Positions 46,304 through 55,766 are shown, numbered from the stretch's first letter. The stretch is DNA of 64,000 bases from an uncultured Chthonomonadaceae bacterium (GCA_946479035.1 CAMLDW010000003.1:62001-126000), one strand, 5' to 3'. Notes: generated from the sequence alone by a model not told the origin. A program made the numbers and translations.

Positions 46304-47220
46304 GGCTCGTCTACTTCGGCACGAGCGCGTTCGCCGTGCCTGCCCTGCAAAGGCTCAGGGACCACGTCGTGCTCGTCGTCACCCAACCGGACCGCCCCCG
46401 CGGCAGAGGCATGGAGCTACGGCGATCCGACGTCAATAACGCAGGAAAAACGTTCGGCCTGCCCGTCGAGACACCCGAAAAGAGCCGCGACAAGGCCTTT
46501 GTCGAACGCCTGAAAGAGCTCGCCCCGGACGCCTTCGTCGTCGCCAGCTACGGCCAGATCCTCAGCAAGGCGCTGCTCGCGGTCCCCGCGCGCGGCTCGG
46601 TCAACCTCCACGCCTCGCTGCTCCCCAAGTACCGCGGCGCGGCGCCGATCCAGCACGCGGTCCTCAACGGCGACGCAGAGACCGGCGTCACTGTGATGAT
46701 GATGGACGAGGGGATGGACACCGGCGACGTCGTCGCGATGAAGGCCACGCCAATAGGTCAGGGCGAGACGGCAGGCGAGCTGCACGACCGCCTCGCCCTC
46801 ATCGCCGCGGACCTCGCCGCCGAGTGGGTCCCCAAGATCGTCGCTGGCGGCTTTCCACGGGCGCCCCAAGACCAAGAGAAGGCCACCTACGCCCCAAAGG
46901 TCACCAAGGCGGACGCAGAACTGAGTTTCGATCGCGATGCCCGTGCAGAGTTCGACCGCTACCGCGCCTTCACCCCCGCCCCAGGCGCGTGGACCAACAC
47001 CGCTCACGGCGTCCTCAAGCTCAAGAAGCTCTCGAGTGCGTCGCACTTCTCCGCGGGCGCCGCCCCGGGCACGGTATTGTCAACCAGGCCGTTTGAAGTA
47101 GCCTTTGGCCAGGGCTCGCTCGTCTTTGAATCCGTCCAGCCAGAGGGCCGCAAAGCCGTCCCAGGCGAGGACTTCGCTAACGGGGCACGCCTCGCCGTCG
47201 GAGACTGTTTGAAGCCGTAG
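46300..47220 (+). CDS. fmt: Methionyl-tRNA formyltransferase
   Basis: Formylates initiator Met-tRNA. The 306-residue protein starts (M)RLVYFGTSAFAVPALQRL, has QPDRPRGRGMELRRSDV, the formyl-transfer motif SLLPKYRGAAPIQHAVLNGD (family NLHASLLPxWRGAAPI) and TGVTVMMMDEGMDTGDV, then a C-terminal OB-like domain. The GTG at 46300 overlaps the def stop; it fits the family start. Confidence 0.95.
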   Translation: MRLVYFGTSAFAVPALQRLRDHVVLVVTQPDRPRGRGMELRRSDVNNAGKTFGLPVETPEKSRDKAFVERLKELAPDAFVVASYGQILSKALLAVPARGSVNLHASLLPKYRGAAPIQHAVLNGDAETGVTVMMMDEGMDTGDVVAMKATPIGQGETAGELHDRLALIAADLAAEWVPKIVAGGFPRAPQDQEKATYAPKVTKADAELSFDRDARAEFDRYRAFTPAPGAWTNTAHGVLKLKKLSSASHFSAGAAPGTVLSTRPFEVAFGQGSLVFESVQPEGRKAVPGEDFANGARLAVGDCLKP

Positions 47221-47235
47221 GTCGCAAGCAAGCAC

Positions 47236-48771
47236 ATGAAGCAAAGGATCGTCGTCAGGATGGTGGTCGGGTTCTTCGTCATCGCGGTGCTCTTCGTGGC
47301 CTACCAGTGGTTCGCCAACTGGTCGAAGGACCCCGACATCGGATCGTCCGACACTTCCGATATGGTGGCAGCCGTCGAGTACCTGCCGAACGGCAGCCGC
47401 ATCGTGCTGCTCGACGCCAACGCCAAGAAGACCGACGTGCCGGACTACAAGGACGGCTCGCACGACGTCGACCCCGTGTGGCGCCCCGACGGCCAGCGAG
47501 TCTTCTTCAGCAGCGACCGCGCGGGCCAGAGCAACAACGTCTTCCGCTGGAACGTCGCCAAGAACACCGTCGAACAGCGCCTCTACGGCAGCCGCAGCGC
47601 GAGCTCTCCTTGGTTCGGGCCCGCCGGCTGGAGGAACCTCGAAAACTCCGCGCTCATCACGATCGGCGGCAACGTCTACGACTTCGACCAATCGCAAAAG
47701 CGCACCCGCCAGGTCCTTCCACCCATGCAGTTCGAAGGTAGCGCAGGAAACGGCGAAGGAGACTTGGCGAGCAGCGCCTACAACCGCATCGGCCAGAGCT
47801 TCAAGGCTGCCAAGTGGGGCAAGGACCGCAAGGTCATCTACTCGGTCATGCACCGGGACGACGACGAGGTGTTCCTTGTCACAGCGATGGAGCAGATCGG
47901 TAAGGCGACTCCAGGCCCGATCGGCCCGATCATCGCGGGCAAGTCGATCGAGTTCGACGTCTCGGTAAACGGCGTCGCGGTCATCTCGGTCCAAGGCTTC
48001 GAATACCCGAGCCCGAACGACGTCCCTAAGAGCAACGTCAAGAACGGCCGCGCCTACAAGCCTTATCGCAACGGCCTCTTCACGATCAGCCTCGACGACG
48101 CCGGACAGTTGCAGATCGCCGCGCTCTTCACAGACAGGCCGGACCTCGGCGTTAGCCCAGAGATGCTCACCGACGCCCTCAGGCAGCAAACCGGACTGCC
48201 AGCGACGGTGAACGGCGTCTACGTTGCGGACGTGGCGCCCGGATCCGCGGCGTCAGTCATCGGGATGCGGGTCGGCGACGTCGTAACGCAGGTCAACGGC
48301 AAGCCAGTAGCCGACCAGCAGGGCCTCTTCGCGGCCTTCAGCGGCGTACTGATCGGCGAGTCCGCAGAGGTCACCTACTACTCCGCAAAGGACAAGGCAT
48401 CCAAGACCGCCGACTACGTGTTCGGCCCCGAGGCGTCGGTCTCACTGCGAGACCCGTGCGTCTCTCCCGACGGCAAGTACGTCGCCGTCACCCGCGGCAT
48501 GGTCAAGGGCTACAACTTCACTTCGGAGGGGCTCATGATCGTTCCGCTGAACCCGAGCGACCCCGCCGGGCCGCACATGGTCGTCCAGGGCGTGATCCTC
48601 GGACCGGACTGGAGCCCGGAGGGCGACAAGCTCACCTACGCCAAGATCGGACCCGCCGGCGACAGCCAGATCTGGGTCATCGGCGCGGACGGCTCGGGCG
48701 AAAGGAACATCTCCGGCCCAGGCGACTTCGGCAACCCGCGTTACAGCCCGATGAAAAGGCCCGCGTCATAG
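47236..48771 (+). CDS. Membrane-anchored beta-propeller protein with inserted PDZ domain
   Basis: The 511-residue protein has one N-terminal membrane helix (about 8-27). TolB/WD-like blades are seen on both sides of the middle: DPVWRPDGQRVFFSSDR (about 75-90) and PCVSPDGKYVAVTRG, LGPDWSPEGDKLTYAK (about 410-470). Between them (about 330-395) is a PDZ domain: YVADVAPGSAASVIGMRVGDVVTQVNG. A PDZ placed within a propeller recalls Tricorn-like proteases, but no catalytic residues are seen. It ends overlapping the convergent deacetylase gene by 6 bases. Confidence 0.7.
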   Translation: MKQRIVVRMVVGFFVIAVLFVAYQWFANWSKDPDIGSSDTSDMVAAVEYLPNGSRIVLLDANAKKTDVPDYKDGSHDVDPVWRPDGQRVFFSSDRAGQSNNVFRWNVAKNTVEQRLYGSRSASSPWFGPAGWRNLENSALITIGGNVYDFDQSQKRTRQVLPPMQFEGSAGNGEGDLASSAYNRIGQSFKAAKWGKDRKVIYSVMHRDDDEVFLVTAMEQIGKATPGPIGPIIAGKSIEFDVSVNGVAVISVQGFEYPSPNDVPKSNVKNGRAYKPYRNGLFTISLDDAGQLQIAALFTDRPDLGVSPEMLTDALRQQTGLPATVNGVYVADVAPGSAASVIGMRVGDVVTQVNGKPVADQQGLFAAFSGVLIGESAEVTYYSAKDKASKTADYVFGPEASVSLRDPCVSPDGKYVAVTRGMVKGYNFTSEGLMIVPLNPSDPAGPHMVVQGVILGPDWSPEGDKLTYAKIGPAGDSQIWVIGADGSGERNISGPGDFGNPRYSPMKRPAS

Positions 48772-49494
48772 CAGCGGCCTGACCGCCGCCACCCATCGCT
48801 TCCACGTCCGGCACGCCTCGACCCGACGCGCCAGCGCCGCCGGGTGGCTCGGGCGCAAAAAGTCCTTGTGCCGCTGTAGGCGCATTCGCTCATAGAGGAA
48901 CAGCCGCGGACGCCGCATCGTCAGCGCGTGCATCATCTCGTACATCATCAGGTTGCGCCTCAGCGTCTGGCTCGGATACATCCGCACAAGCCGCTTCTTC
49001 ACCGCGCGCTCCTCCGGCGTGATAAGGATCGTCTCCTCGCCTTCGTGCGATGAAAAGCAGTGCAGCTTCGGCGTCTTGGTCAGGTAAGTGTGGTAGAGCG
49101 GCGTCTCGTACACGGGCCCGTCGAAGCACAGGTTGACCAGGAGGTTGGTCGCATCGTGGTCTATGTGCCCCTGTTCGAACGCGAGCGTCACGGCCCGTGT
49201 CGGCGCGTGCTCGGCGATCAGCGAGCGCATCGCCGGCCGCAGCTCTGGGAGCGAGTCCACGACCGCGCCGTCCTTCCCGCCCAAGAAGGTGAGCGACCCT
49301 TGCGCGAGCCCTAGCGCGCCCATAGCAGCGCGCGACTCCGCTTCCCGCACCGGCGTGCTGTGCGTCCAGCAGACGCGCACCGCCACGCCTCGCGAGAGGA
49401 GCCGCCCGATGAACGCGGTCAGCCCAAGCTCGTCGTCCGGATGCGTGAACACGAACAGCACCCGTTCGCCAGCGGCGACGTCGAACGCGCTCAT
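48766..49494 (-). CDS. PIG-L/LmbE-family deacetylase
   Basis: The 242-residue protein has the zinc-site motif FTHPDDELGL near residue 15 and GHIDHDATN near 110, both typical of GlcNAc-deacetylases of the LmbE/PIG-L family. It is the last gene of a minus-strand LPS operon and its ATG overlaps the previous stop (ATGA), so it may deacetylate a sugar or sugar lipid of the envelope. The C-terminal about 60 residues are Arg-rich. Confidence 0.85.
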   Translation of the reverse strand: MSAFDVAAGERVLFVFTHPDDELGLTAFIGRLLSRGVAVRVCWTHSTPVREAESRAAMGALGLAQGSLTFLGGKDGAVVDSLPELRPAMRSLIAEHAPTRAVTLAFEQGHIDHDATNLLVNLCFDGPVYETPLYHTYLTKTPKLHCFSSHEGEETILITPEERAVKKRLVRMYPSQTLRRNLMMYEMMHALTMRRPRLFLYERMRLQRHKDFLRPSHPAALARRVEACRTWKRWVAAVRPLL

Positions 49495-49946
49495 TCGGCT
49501 CGCATCTTCCTGATCGTCGAAGTCGTCGAGCGCCCCTCCAAGAGCGGAAGCACCACCACGCGCCCGCCGTACGACTCCACCACGGGTGCCTCTGGAAGGT
49601 CCGAGGCCTTGTAGTCCCCGCCCTTGACGTGCACCTCCGGCTTCAGCTGGCGGATCAGCTCGACCGGCGTGTCCTCGTCGAAGCTCACTACGAAGTCCAC
49701 GGCCCGCAGCGCCGCCACCACCGCCGTCCGGTCCTCCAGAACGTTCAAAGGCCGCTCCGGCCCCTTGCCGAGCCGTCGCGCGCTCGCGTCCGTGTTCAGC
49801 CCCACCACCAAAAGGTCTCCCAGCGCGCGGGCCTGCGTCAGCAGTCGCACGTGCCCCGCGTGGAGCACGTCGAACACGCCGTTCGTGAACACGAGCGTCT
49901 TGGCCCGCCTCGCCTCCTCGATCCGTTTGAGCGTCGCCGCGTCCAT
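49491..49946 (-). CDS. ADP-heptose pathway cytidylyl/adenylyltransferase (HldE C-terminal type)
   Basis: The 151-residue protein has TNGVFDVLHAGHVRLLTQAR (the HxGH nucleotidyltransferase motif as HAGH), VGLNTDASARRLGKGPERP and EGRSTTSTIRKM, matching the nucleotidyltransferase half of HldE/RfaE2, which makes ADP-glycero-manno-heptose for LPS core. The kinase half is not fused. It follows the GT9 gene by 4 bases. Confidence 0.9.
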   Translation of the reverse strand: MDAATLKRIEEARRAKTLVFTNGVFDVLHAGHVRLLTQARALGDLLVVGLNTDASARRLGKGPERPLNVLEDRTAVVAALRAVDFVVSFDEDTPVELIRQLKPEVHVKGGDYKASDLPEAPVVESYGGRVVVLPLLEGRSTTSTIRKMRAE

Positions 49947-49950
49947 CCGT

Positions 49951-50880
49951 CTAGAGATTCTGCCCGATAGCGCGCCCCAGCGCCTCCGCGGCCTGCCCGA
50001 CCGAGATCCTGTCCAGCCCGCCCGGGTCGTACAGGGTGTTCTTCCTCTGTCCGTAAGGGCACGTCCGCTCGGGCCGAGTAATGGAGTAAAGCCCAATGGC
50101 AGGCACGCCCAGCGCCGCGGCGACGTGCGTGCTGCCTGTGTCACCCCCGACGTGCGCCTTGGCGAGCGAGATGAGCGCGACCAGCTCGCGCACGCTCGTC
50201 TTGCCGATGAGGTCGAGCGCCCCGACATCGCCGGCCGCCCTCACTTCCTCGAAGGCCGGCCTGTCGGATTCTGCACCGACGAACGCAGTGCATATCCCGC
50301 GCTCGTCCAGGCGCTGCGCAAGCGCAGCAAAGCTGGCCGCCGGCCAGCGCTTGCTCGCCCACCCCGCGCCAGCGTTGCAAACGACGAATTCGCTCCAAGG
50401 GACCATCGCGCGCATCTTCGCGACGTCTCCCATCTCCGGGCGCAGGTCGAACTCGGCCCGGTCCGCCTCCGCGCCTAACGCGCGCACGACGTCCACGTAC
50501 TGGTCTGTCACGTGCAGCGAGGACGGGTCGGGCACCACGCGCTGTGAAAAGAGCCATGCGCCCTCGCGCCGCCAGTGGTAGCCGAGCTTGCGCCGAGCCC
50601 TGCTCCAACCGACCACGAGCCCGGACTTGAGCAGGCCCTGCAGGTCGAAAGCGGCGTCGAACTCCCCCAGGTCCTTGACCGCCGGCCAGCGCTCCTTCAC
50701 GGCGTCCGGCAGGACGAAGCACCGATCCACCGAGGCGCACAGCTCGACGATCCCCGCGAACCGCCCGTCGACGCACCACACGACCTCGCAGCCGGGAAAG
50801 GAGCGCTTTAGCGCGACCGCCGCCGGAAGCGTACAGACCACGTCTCCCAATGAGGAAAGGCGCGAAACCAAGAACCTCAC
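49951..50880 (-). CDS. Glycosyltransferase family 9 (heptosyltransferase-like)
   Basis: The 309-residue GT-B enzyme starts (M)RFLVSRLSSLGDVVCTLPAA and has KLGYHWRREGAW, NAGAGWASKRWPAASFAAL and GGDTGSTHVAAALGVPAIGLY, the sugar-nucleotide site of WaaC/WaaF-type transferases. With the adjacent heptose-activation gene, transfer of heptose to lipid A core is likely. The GTG start overlaps the acyltransferase stop as GTGA. Confidence 0.88.
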   Translation of the reverse strand: MRFLVSRLSSLGDVVCTLPAAVALKRSFPGCEVVWCVDGRFAGIVELCASVDRCFVLPDAVKERWPAVKDLGEFDAAFDLQGLLKSGLVVGWSRARRKLGYHWRREGAWLFSQRVVPDPSSLHVTDQYVDVVRALGAEADRAEFDLRPEMGDVAKMRAMVPWSEFVVCNAGAGWASKRWPAASFAALAQRLDERGICTAFVGAESDRPAFEEVRAAGDVGALDLIGKTSVRELVALISLAKAHVGGDTGSTHVAAALGVPAIGLYSITRPERTCPYGQRKNTLYDPGGLDRISVGQAAEALGRAIGQNL

Positions 50881-51773
50881 AGCAGCCCCTTCCGGCGAGC
50901 GTTGCGCCAGCGGTCGTGGAACCAAAGCCACTGGTCGGGGTGCTCGCGCACCACGCCCTCGAGCAGCCTGTTGATCGCGCGCATCATCCCCTCGCCCTTC
51001 GTCTCGAACCCCTCGTCTGCGACGACCGCGGGATAAAACCGCACGCGGTAACGCCCTTCGCCTTCGTAGTGGCAGAACACCGGCGCGACCGAGGCCCCGG
51101 TTCGCTCGGCCAGCACGCCTGGCCCAAGCACAGTCCCCGCCGGTTTGCCGAAGAACGGGATGAATATCTCGTTCGCGTTCTGGTCCGGCAGGATGCCGAC
51201 GATCTCGTTGCGCCGGAGCCTCTCGATGCTCGCACGCGCCGCCCGCCCTCGCGAGATCACCTCCGTCCCCGGCCCCTCGCGCAGCTCGTTCACCAACTGG
51301 TTGACCCCCTGGTCGTCCGCGTCCCGCGCGATCACTGCGAGCTTGTAGCCGCTCAGCACCATCCACGCCGCGACTCGCTCCCAGTTGCCGAAGTGCGCGG
51401 TGAGCAGGATCGCGCCCTTGCCGCGCGCGAGCGCCGCGTCCAGGTGCTCGACGCCTTCGATCACCGTCGTCTCTTCGATCTCTTCCTTCGTGCGGTCGAG
51501 CCCGATCAGGAAGTCGGCGGACGAGCGCCCGAAGTTCTCAAACACGCGCCGGCACGTCTCGCACGCAGCTTGCTCGGACATGGCCGGGAACGCCATGCGC
51601 AGGTTCCTCTCTCCTGTCAGCCTCCGCCGTTTGGCGACCCGCCAGATCATCACACCGAGCTTCTCGCCCTTGTGAAGCGCCTCCAAGTACGGCTTGCGCC
51701 GGAGCCACCCCTGGATCCGCCTCAGCAGCCACGCCGCCGCCCTCCCCTGAGTCCGCTTAAACCTTGACGCCAT
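50877..51773 (-). CDS. Lipid A acyltransferase (LpxL/HtrB family)
   Basis: The 298-residue protein has LTAHFGNWERVAAWM with the HxxxxE catalytic motif, the ARDADDQGVNQLVNELR segment and ILPDQNANEIFIPFFGKPAGT, all typical of late lipid A acyltransferases, which add secondary acyl chains at the inner membrane. Its start overlaps lpxK by 17 bases. No N-terminal membrane helix is strong. Confidence 0.88.
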   Translation of the reverse strand: MASRFKRTQGRAAAWLLRRIQGWLRRKPYLEALHKGEKLGVMIWRVAKRRRLTGERNLRMAFPAMSEQAACETCRRVFENFGRSSADFLIGLDRTKEEIEETTVIEGVEHLDAALARGKGAILLTAHFGNWERVAAWMVLSGYKLAVIARDADDQGVNQLVNELREGPGTEVISRGRAARASIERLRRNEIVGILPDQNANEIFIPFFGKPAGTVLGPGVLAERTGASVAPVFCHYEGEGRYRVRFYPAVVADEGFETKGEGMMRAINRLLEGVVREHPDQWLWFHDRWRNARRKGLL

Positions 51774-52731
51774 CCAGCTTTTCCTTCAGCCAGGCGCGGA
51801 ACTTGTCCGCGGGCTCGAGCTGGACGTCGTAGTGCGCCACCAGGATTGTCCAAATCTCCAGGTCGCTCCGGTAGCGCAGCTTCGTCCAGTCCTTCTCCGT
51901 CACCACAAGCGGAAGAGTGAGGTCGAGCCCCTCGAAGAGCCGCCGGTCCTTCAGTTCGTCGTGGTCTTGAAGGAGTTTCTCGTGCGCCACGCGAGTGCCG
52001 TGGTGCTCGATCGTGTCGATGAAGCGCTCAGGCCTTGCCACCGCGCAAAGCGCGTTCACCGGCGTCTCGACCTCGAACGGCTCGCCGTCGATCGTGCGCA
52101 GAGAGACCATCGGCGAGCTCACCCGGAACTCGCCCGGCACCACCGTCGTCGCGCGCAGCTTTCCCGTCGTGCGGGGCTCGCGGTATGGGCCGCTCGGGAA
52201 GCACCAGCGGTTAGCAAGGTCGGGCGGGTCGAGCAGGATCGAGACGTCGATGTGGAGCGGCAGGTGCTGGAAACCGTCGTCCATCAGCAGCACGGCGTCC
52301 CGGTGCAGGTCGCGGCATATCTGCGCCGCCTTCACCCGGTCGCGCCCGACGATGAGCGGCACCTCCGGCAGTTTGGTGCGCACCAGCGCCGCTTCGTCCC
52401 CCCACTCCCTCGCGTCCAGCTCTCCCGCAGGAGCGGCGTGCGCGTTGTCCCTGCGCGGAGAGCCGTAGCCGTTCACTCCTACGACGACCTTGCGGCCCAT
52501 TTCCAGCAGTACTTTGGCGACGAACACCGTGATCGGCGTCTTCCCGGTTCCGCCCGCGATCAGGTTGCCCACGCACACGACGGGCGCGTGCGGACGGACC
52601 TGCTTCTTGAGCCCGAACCGGTAGCACAGCTCGTATAGGATCCAGCCGCTGGCGTAGAGCGCGCTCGCGGGCAAGAGCAGGATTGACTCCGTGCCCTTGT
52701 CGCGCCATATCTTCTGCCAGTCGATCAGCAT
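51757..52731 (-). CDS. lpxK: Tetraacyldisaccharide 4'-kinase LpxK
   Basis: LpxK phosphorylates the lipid A precursor at the 4' position. The 324-residue protein has an N-terminal membrane-contact helix (ILLLPASALYASGWILYELCYRF), the P-loop VVCVGNLIAGGTGKTPITVF, GYGSPRRDNA, and VLLMDDGFQHLPLHIDVSILL. The ATG at 52731, preceded by GGGGGG, begins the family sequence; an upstream open frame has no LpxK similarity. It heads the LPS operon. Confidence 0.93.
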   Translation of the reverse strand: MLIDWQKIWRDKGTESILLLPASALYASGWILYELCYRFGLKKQVRPHAPVVCVGNLIAGGTGKTPITVFVAKVLLEMGRKVVVGVNGYGSPRRDNAHAAPAGELDAREWGDEAALVRTKLPEVPLIVGRDRVKAAQICRDLHRDAVLLMDDGFQHLPLHIDVSILLDPPDLANRWCFPSGPYREPRTTGKLRATTVVPGEFRVSSPMVSLRTIDGEPFEVETPVNALCAVARPERFIDTIEHHGTRVAHEKLLQDHDELKDRRLFEGLDLTLPLVVTEKDWTKLRYRSDLEIWTILVAHYDVQLEPADKFRAWLKEKLDGVKV

Positions 52732-52882
52732 CGGACCCCCCAGTTTGGCAGGTTCAGCTGAAGTGCGGATGGAGGCCCGGCCCCAGGGCGGCCTGTGCGC
52801 CGAATGCGGACTGCACGACTCTGAACCCATCGTCCCGTCCGTCCGTATCAATGGCGCGCATCTGCGCTGAGTGAGGGATCGC

Positions 52883-53788
52883 ATGGTTCTCGTCGTACTT
52901 GGAATCGTCTTCTTCGTCGTCTCGTTCGTCATCGCCGCGCTCGACCGCCAGACCTCCGACAAGGCGAACCTGAAGCCCGCCGCCTGGCTCACCCGGAGCC
53001 TCGGCGTGCTGCTGTTCGTCGGTGGCCTGCTCTGGAGCATGGTCACGCTCGTGCCCGCGGGCCACCGCGCCGTGCTGCTCCGCTTCGGAGCCGTCCGCGG
53101 CCAGCTCGACGAGGGCATCCACCTCATCGTGCCTGGCATGGACTCAGTCGCACTGATGGAGGTTCGCACGCAAAAGGAGGAGAGCGAGGCGAGCGCCGCT
53201 TCAAGCGACCTGCAGGTGGTCACAACGTCGCTCGCACTCAACTTCCGCGTCGACCCGACCAAAGTCTCCCAGCTCTATCAGACCGTCGGCACCGAGTACA
53301 GGGCCCGCGTGATTGACCCGGCCGTCCAAGAGTCCATCAAGGTCGTCACCGCCCAGTACACCGCGGAGAACCTGATCCACGACCGCGCTAAGGTCAAGGC
53401 CGAGGTCGAGGCAGAGATCACGCGCCGGCTTGCCGCTTACGACCTGATCGTAAACCCCGGAGGCCTCTCGATCACCAACTTCGAGTTCTCGCCCGAGTTC
53501 AACAAGGCCATCGAGGCGAAGCAGGTCGCCCAACAGGACACCGAAAAGCAGAAGTACGTGCTACAGAAGGCCGAGCTGGAGAAGCAGACCGCGATTGCTA
53601 AGGCCGAAGGCGAGGCAAAGGCGGCGGAACTGAACGCCGAGGCGCTGCGCGTGCAGGGCGGCTCCCTCGTCGTCGCGCGCGAGTGGATCACCAAGTGGGA
53701 CGGCAAGCTCCCGCAGGTCTCCGGAGCTGGCAACTACATCATCGACCTGCAGTCGCTGCTCAAGCAGTCCGCCGCTCCGAGCCCGTAA
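52883..53788 (+). CDS. SPFH/prohibitin-family membrane protein
   Basis: The 301-residue protein has two hydrophobic helices (about 3-20 and 40-60), an SPFH domain (about 62-215; VPAGHRAVLLRFGAVRGQLDEGIHLIVPG) and a coiled region with KAELEKQTAIAKAEGEAKAAELNAEALR. Prohibitin-like proteins form large membrane rings that organise or protect membrane proteases. The ATG at 52883 follows GAGGG; a GTG four codons earlier is also possible. It lies 7 bases before the HIT gene. Confidence 0.88.
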   Translation: MVLVVLGIVFFVVSFVIAALDRQTSDKANLKPAAWLTRSLGVLLFVGGLLWSMVTLVPAGHRAVLLRFGAVRGQLDEGIHLIVPGMDSVALMEVRTQKEESEASAASSDLQVVTTSLALNFRVDPTKVSQLYQTVGTEYRARVIDPAVQESIKVVTAQYTAENLIHDRAKVKAEVEAEITRRLAAYDLIVNPGGLSITNFEFSPEFNKAIEAKQVAQQDTEKQKYVLQKAELEKQTAIAKAEGEAKAAELNAEALRVQGGSLVVAREWITKWDGKLPQVSGAGNYIIDLQSLLKQSAAPSP

Positions 53789-53795
53789 TCCGGAC

Positions 53796-54128
53796 ATGAC
53801 CCTCTTCTCAAAGATCATCGCAGGCGAGGTCCCCGCGCAGATCGTTTATGAGGACGAGCACGTCGTCGCGTTCCGCGACGTCAACCCGAAGGCGCCCGTC
53901 CACGTGCTGATCGTCACCCGTCAGGAGACCCCCGGGCTGGCCGCGCTGCCGGAAACTGGCGACCACACCCACATCCTCAACGCCGCGAAGAAGATCGCCG
54001 CGCAGGAAGGAATCGCCGAAAGCGGCTACCGGCTCGTGATCAACCAGGGCGAAGACGGCGGTCAGTCGGTGCCGCACCTCCACGCCCACCTCCTCGGCGG
54101 ACGCAAGCTCTTGTGGCCACCAGGCTAG
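53796..54128 (+). CDS. HIT-family nucleotide hydrolase (HINT-like)
   Basis: The 110-residue protein starts MTLFSKIIAGEVPAQIVYEDEHVVAF and has the His triad in SVPHLHAHLLGG, as in HINT phosphoramidases, which cleave AMP from lysyl or similar adducts. It ends by sharing the palindrome CTAG (54125-54128) with the stop codon of the convergent M14 gene, with no terminator between. Confidence 0.93.
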   Translation: MTLFSKIIAGEVPAQIVYEDEHVVAFRDVNPKAPVHVLIVTRQETPGLAALPETGDHTHILNAAKKIAAQEGIAESGYRLVINQGEDGGQSVPHLHAHLLGGRKLLWPPG

Positions 54129-55702
54129 CCTCCCGGCAGTTTTGTCACGACCTCACTCACGGCGTTCGACGCGTCGCGCAGCTTGAACACCGGGTAGTCC
54201 GTACCGACGGTCGGCAGCGCGTTCAAGAACCCCCAAGCCACCACCCCATCGAGGCTCTCCGGCTCGAGCAGCTCGAAGATCAGCACGCCGAGCGGCTGAG
54301 AGGTGCGAACGAGGTAGTCCCCCGCCGGCACGACCGTGCCCTCCGTGCGCAGGTTTCCTTCGAGCCGTACTAGCCTGTGCCCTTGGAACGCCGACGCCGC
54401 CTGCACGACCTCGGAGGGCTGGTACTTCGTCGCCGCGCACTGCAGGTCTTGCCGCAGCACTTCAACCACCGCGCCGTGGCGCATGAGCAGCTCAATCACT
54501 TTCCGCTCCGACTTCGGCACGACGTACGCGTTCGGCAGCCACGATGTGCGCGCGGAGGCGAATCGGTCGAACACGGGCATCTGGGCCTTTGCGATCTGCG
54601 TGACGGGCCCGGTGCGCGCGTCCTCGCCCTCGGTCGGCGCCTTTTCCAGCAGGACCTCCTCCGTCCCGCGCGCCACCATTTCAAACCTCACGCCGAAGCT
54701 CCGCCCCGCCTTAGACCAAGCGACCATGTCCGAGTCAGCCTGGCGGGACATCGCGGTGATCCTGTCTGCGTCCGCGGCGACCTCTTCCAGGCACGCCATT
54801 ACGAACTTGTAGGTGTCGTGGACGCGCTGCTCGAATGTGTTGTAGCTCATCGCCTCGCTCAGGATCGTGATCCGGTTGCGCAGCCCGGAGTAGTTCGTCA
54901 CGTACCGCCCTTCGTAGCCAAAAGTCGACCACACGCTCTTTCCGTCGCGTGCGCCGGTGTTGCCGTAGTCGAACGTCTCGAGCCCTGCCGCCTGCAGCTT
55001 CTTGCGCACGCGCGGCAACAGCTCCGAGCGCGAGTACTCGAGCACGGCCGGGTTCGTGTTCGGATGAAGAGGCGGGGAATAGGTGAGCCCGTAGCCGTGG
55101 CGCGTGCCGTCGGTCGTGTGCAGGTCCATCACCACGTCCGGGTCCCAGGGAACGTAAACGCCGCTGAGCACCGCCTGCATCTCGGGCGACTCGGCCTTCA
55201 TGCAGTCTCGGTTGAGGTCGAGCCCCGCGGCGTTCTCGCGCACGCCGACTGTGGCCGGGCCGGTCTGGCTCCGCCGGTTGATGCGCCCGTCGCCCCACTT
55301 CTCGTTGCCGTCGATGTTGTAGATCGGCACCACGATGATCACCAGCTTGCGCAGCAGGTCGCTGTTGTCCCTGTAGAGGTCGCGCAGCACCATCTGCGCC
55401 GCCTCCTTGCCCTCGACCTCGCCCGCGTGGATGTTCGCCTGGATGTACACGACCGGCCGCCCCAGCCGCTTGGCCTGCAGCGGGGTGGAGACCTTGGGGT
55501 CGCACGCGACCACCATCGGGATGCGCAGCCCGTTCGTCGACTTGCCGATGTATTGCACTTGCACGGGCGCGAGCCTTTGCAGATCGTCGAGGAACTGCAC
55601 GACGTGCGCGTAGGTGCTGGTCTCGGCGTAGTTCGTCTGCTCGGCGTGGGTGACGGGCCAGGCCGTCTGCTGCGCCGCGAGGGCGAGGAGGGCGGTGAGC
55701 AT
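54125..55702 (-). CDS. Secreted M14-family zinc carboxypeptidase
   Basis: The 525-residue protein has a short signal peptide (about 1-12, LLALAAQQ) and an M14 domain (about 25-330) with zinc ligands in QANIHAGEVEGKEA (H, E) and VVMDLHTTDGT (H), substrate Arg/Asn in AAGLDLNRDCMK, and a candidate catalytic Glu in ITILSEAMSYN. The C-terminal 190 residues are an unassigned beta-rich part. TAAACT ends 9 bases before the ATG. It probably trims peptides in the periplasm. Confidence 0.87.
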   Translation of the reverse strand: MLTALLALAAQQTAWPVTHAEQTNYAETSTYAHVVQFLDDLQRLAPVQVQYIGKSTNGLRIPMVVACDPKVSTPLQAKRLGRPVVYIQANIHAGEVEGKEAAQMVLRDLYRDNSDLLRKLVIIVVPIYNIDGNEKWGDGRINRRSQTGPATVGVRENAAGLDLNRDCMKAESPEMQAVLSGVYVPWDPDVVMDLHTTDGTRHGYGLTYSPPLHPNTNPAVLEYSRSELLPRVRKKLQAAGLETFDYGNTGARDGKSVWSTFGYEGRYVTNYSGLRNRITILSEAMSYNTFEQRVHDTYKFVMACLEEVAADADRITAMSRQADSDMVAWSKAGRSFGVRFEMVARGTEEVLLEKAPTEGEDARTGPVTQIAKAQMPVFDRFASARTSWLPNAYVVPKSERKVIELLMRHGAVVEVLRQDLQCAATKYQPSEVVQAASAFQGHRLVRLEGNLRTEGTVVPAGDYLVRTSQPLGVLIFELLEPESLDGVVAWGFLNALPTVGTDYPVFKLRDASNAVSEVVTKLPGG

Positions 55703-55766
55703 GGTTCTGCGAGTTTAGCCGGGCGGATTGGTCGGTACTCGCCTGACTGCGCGGCCCTCGCCTCGG

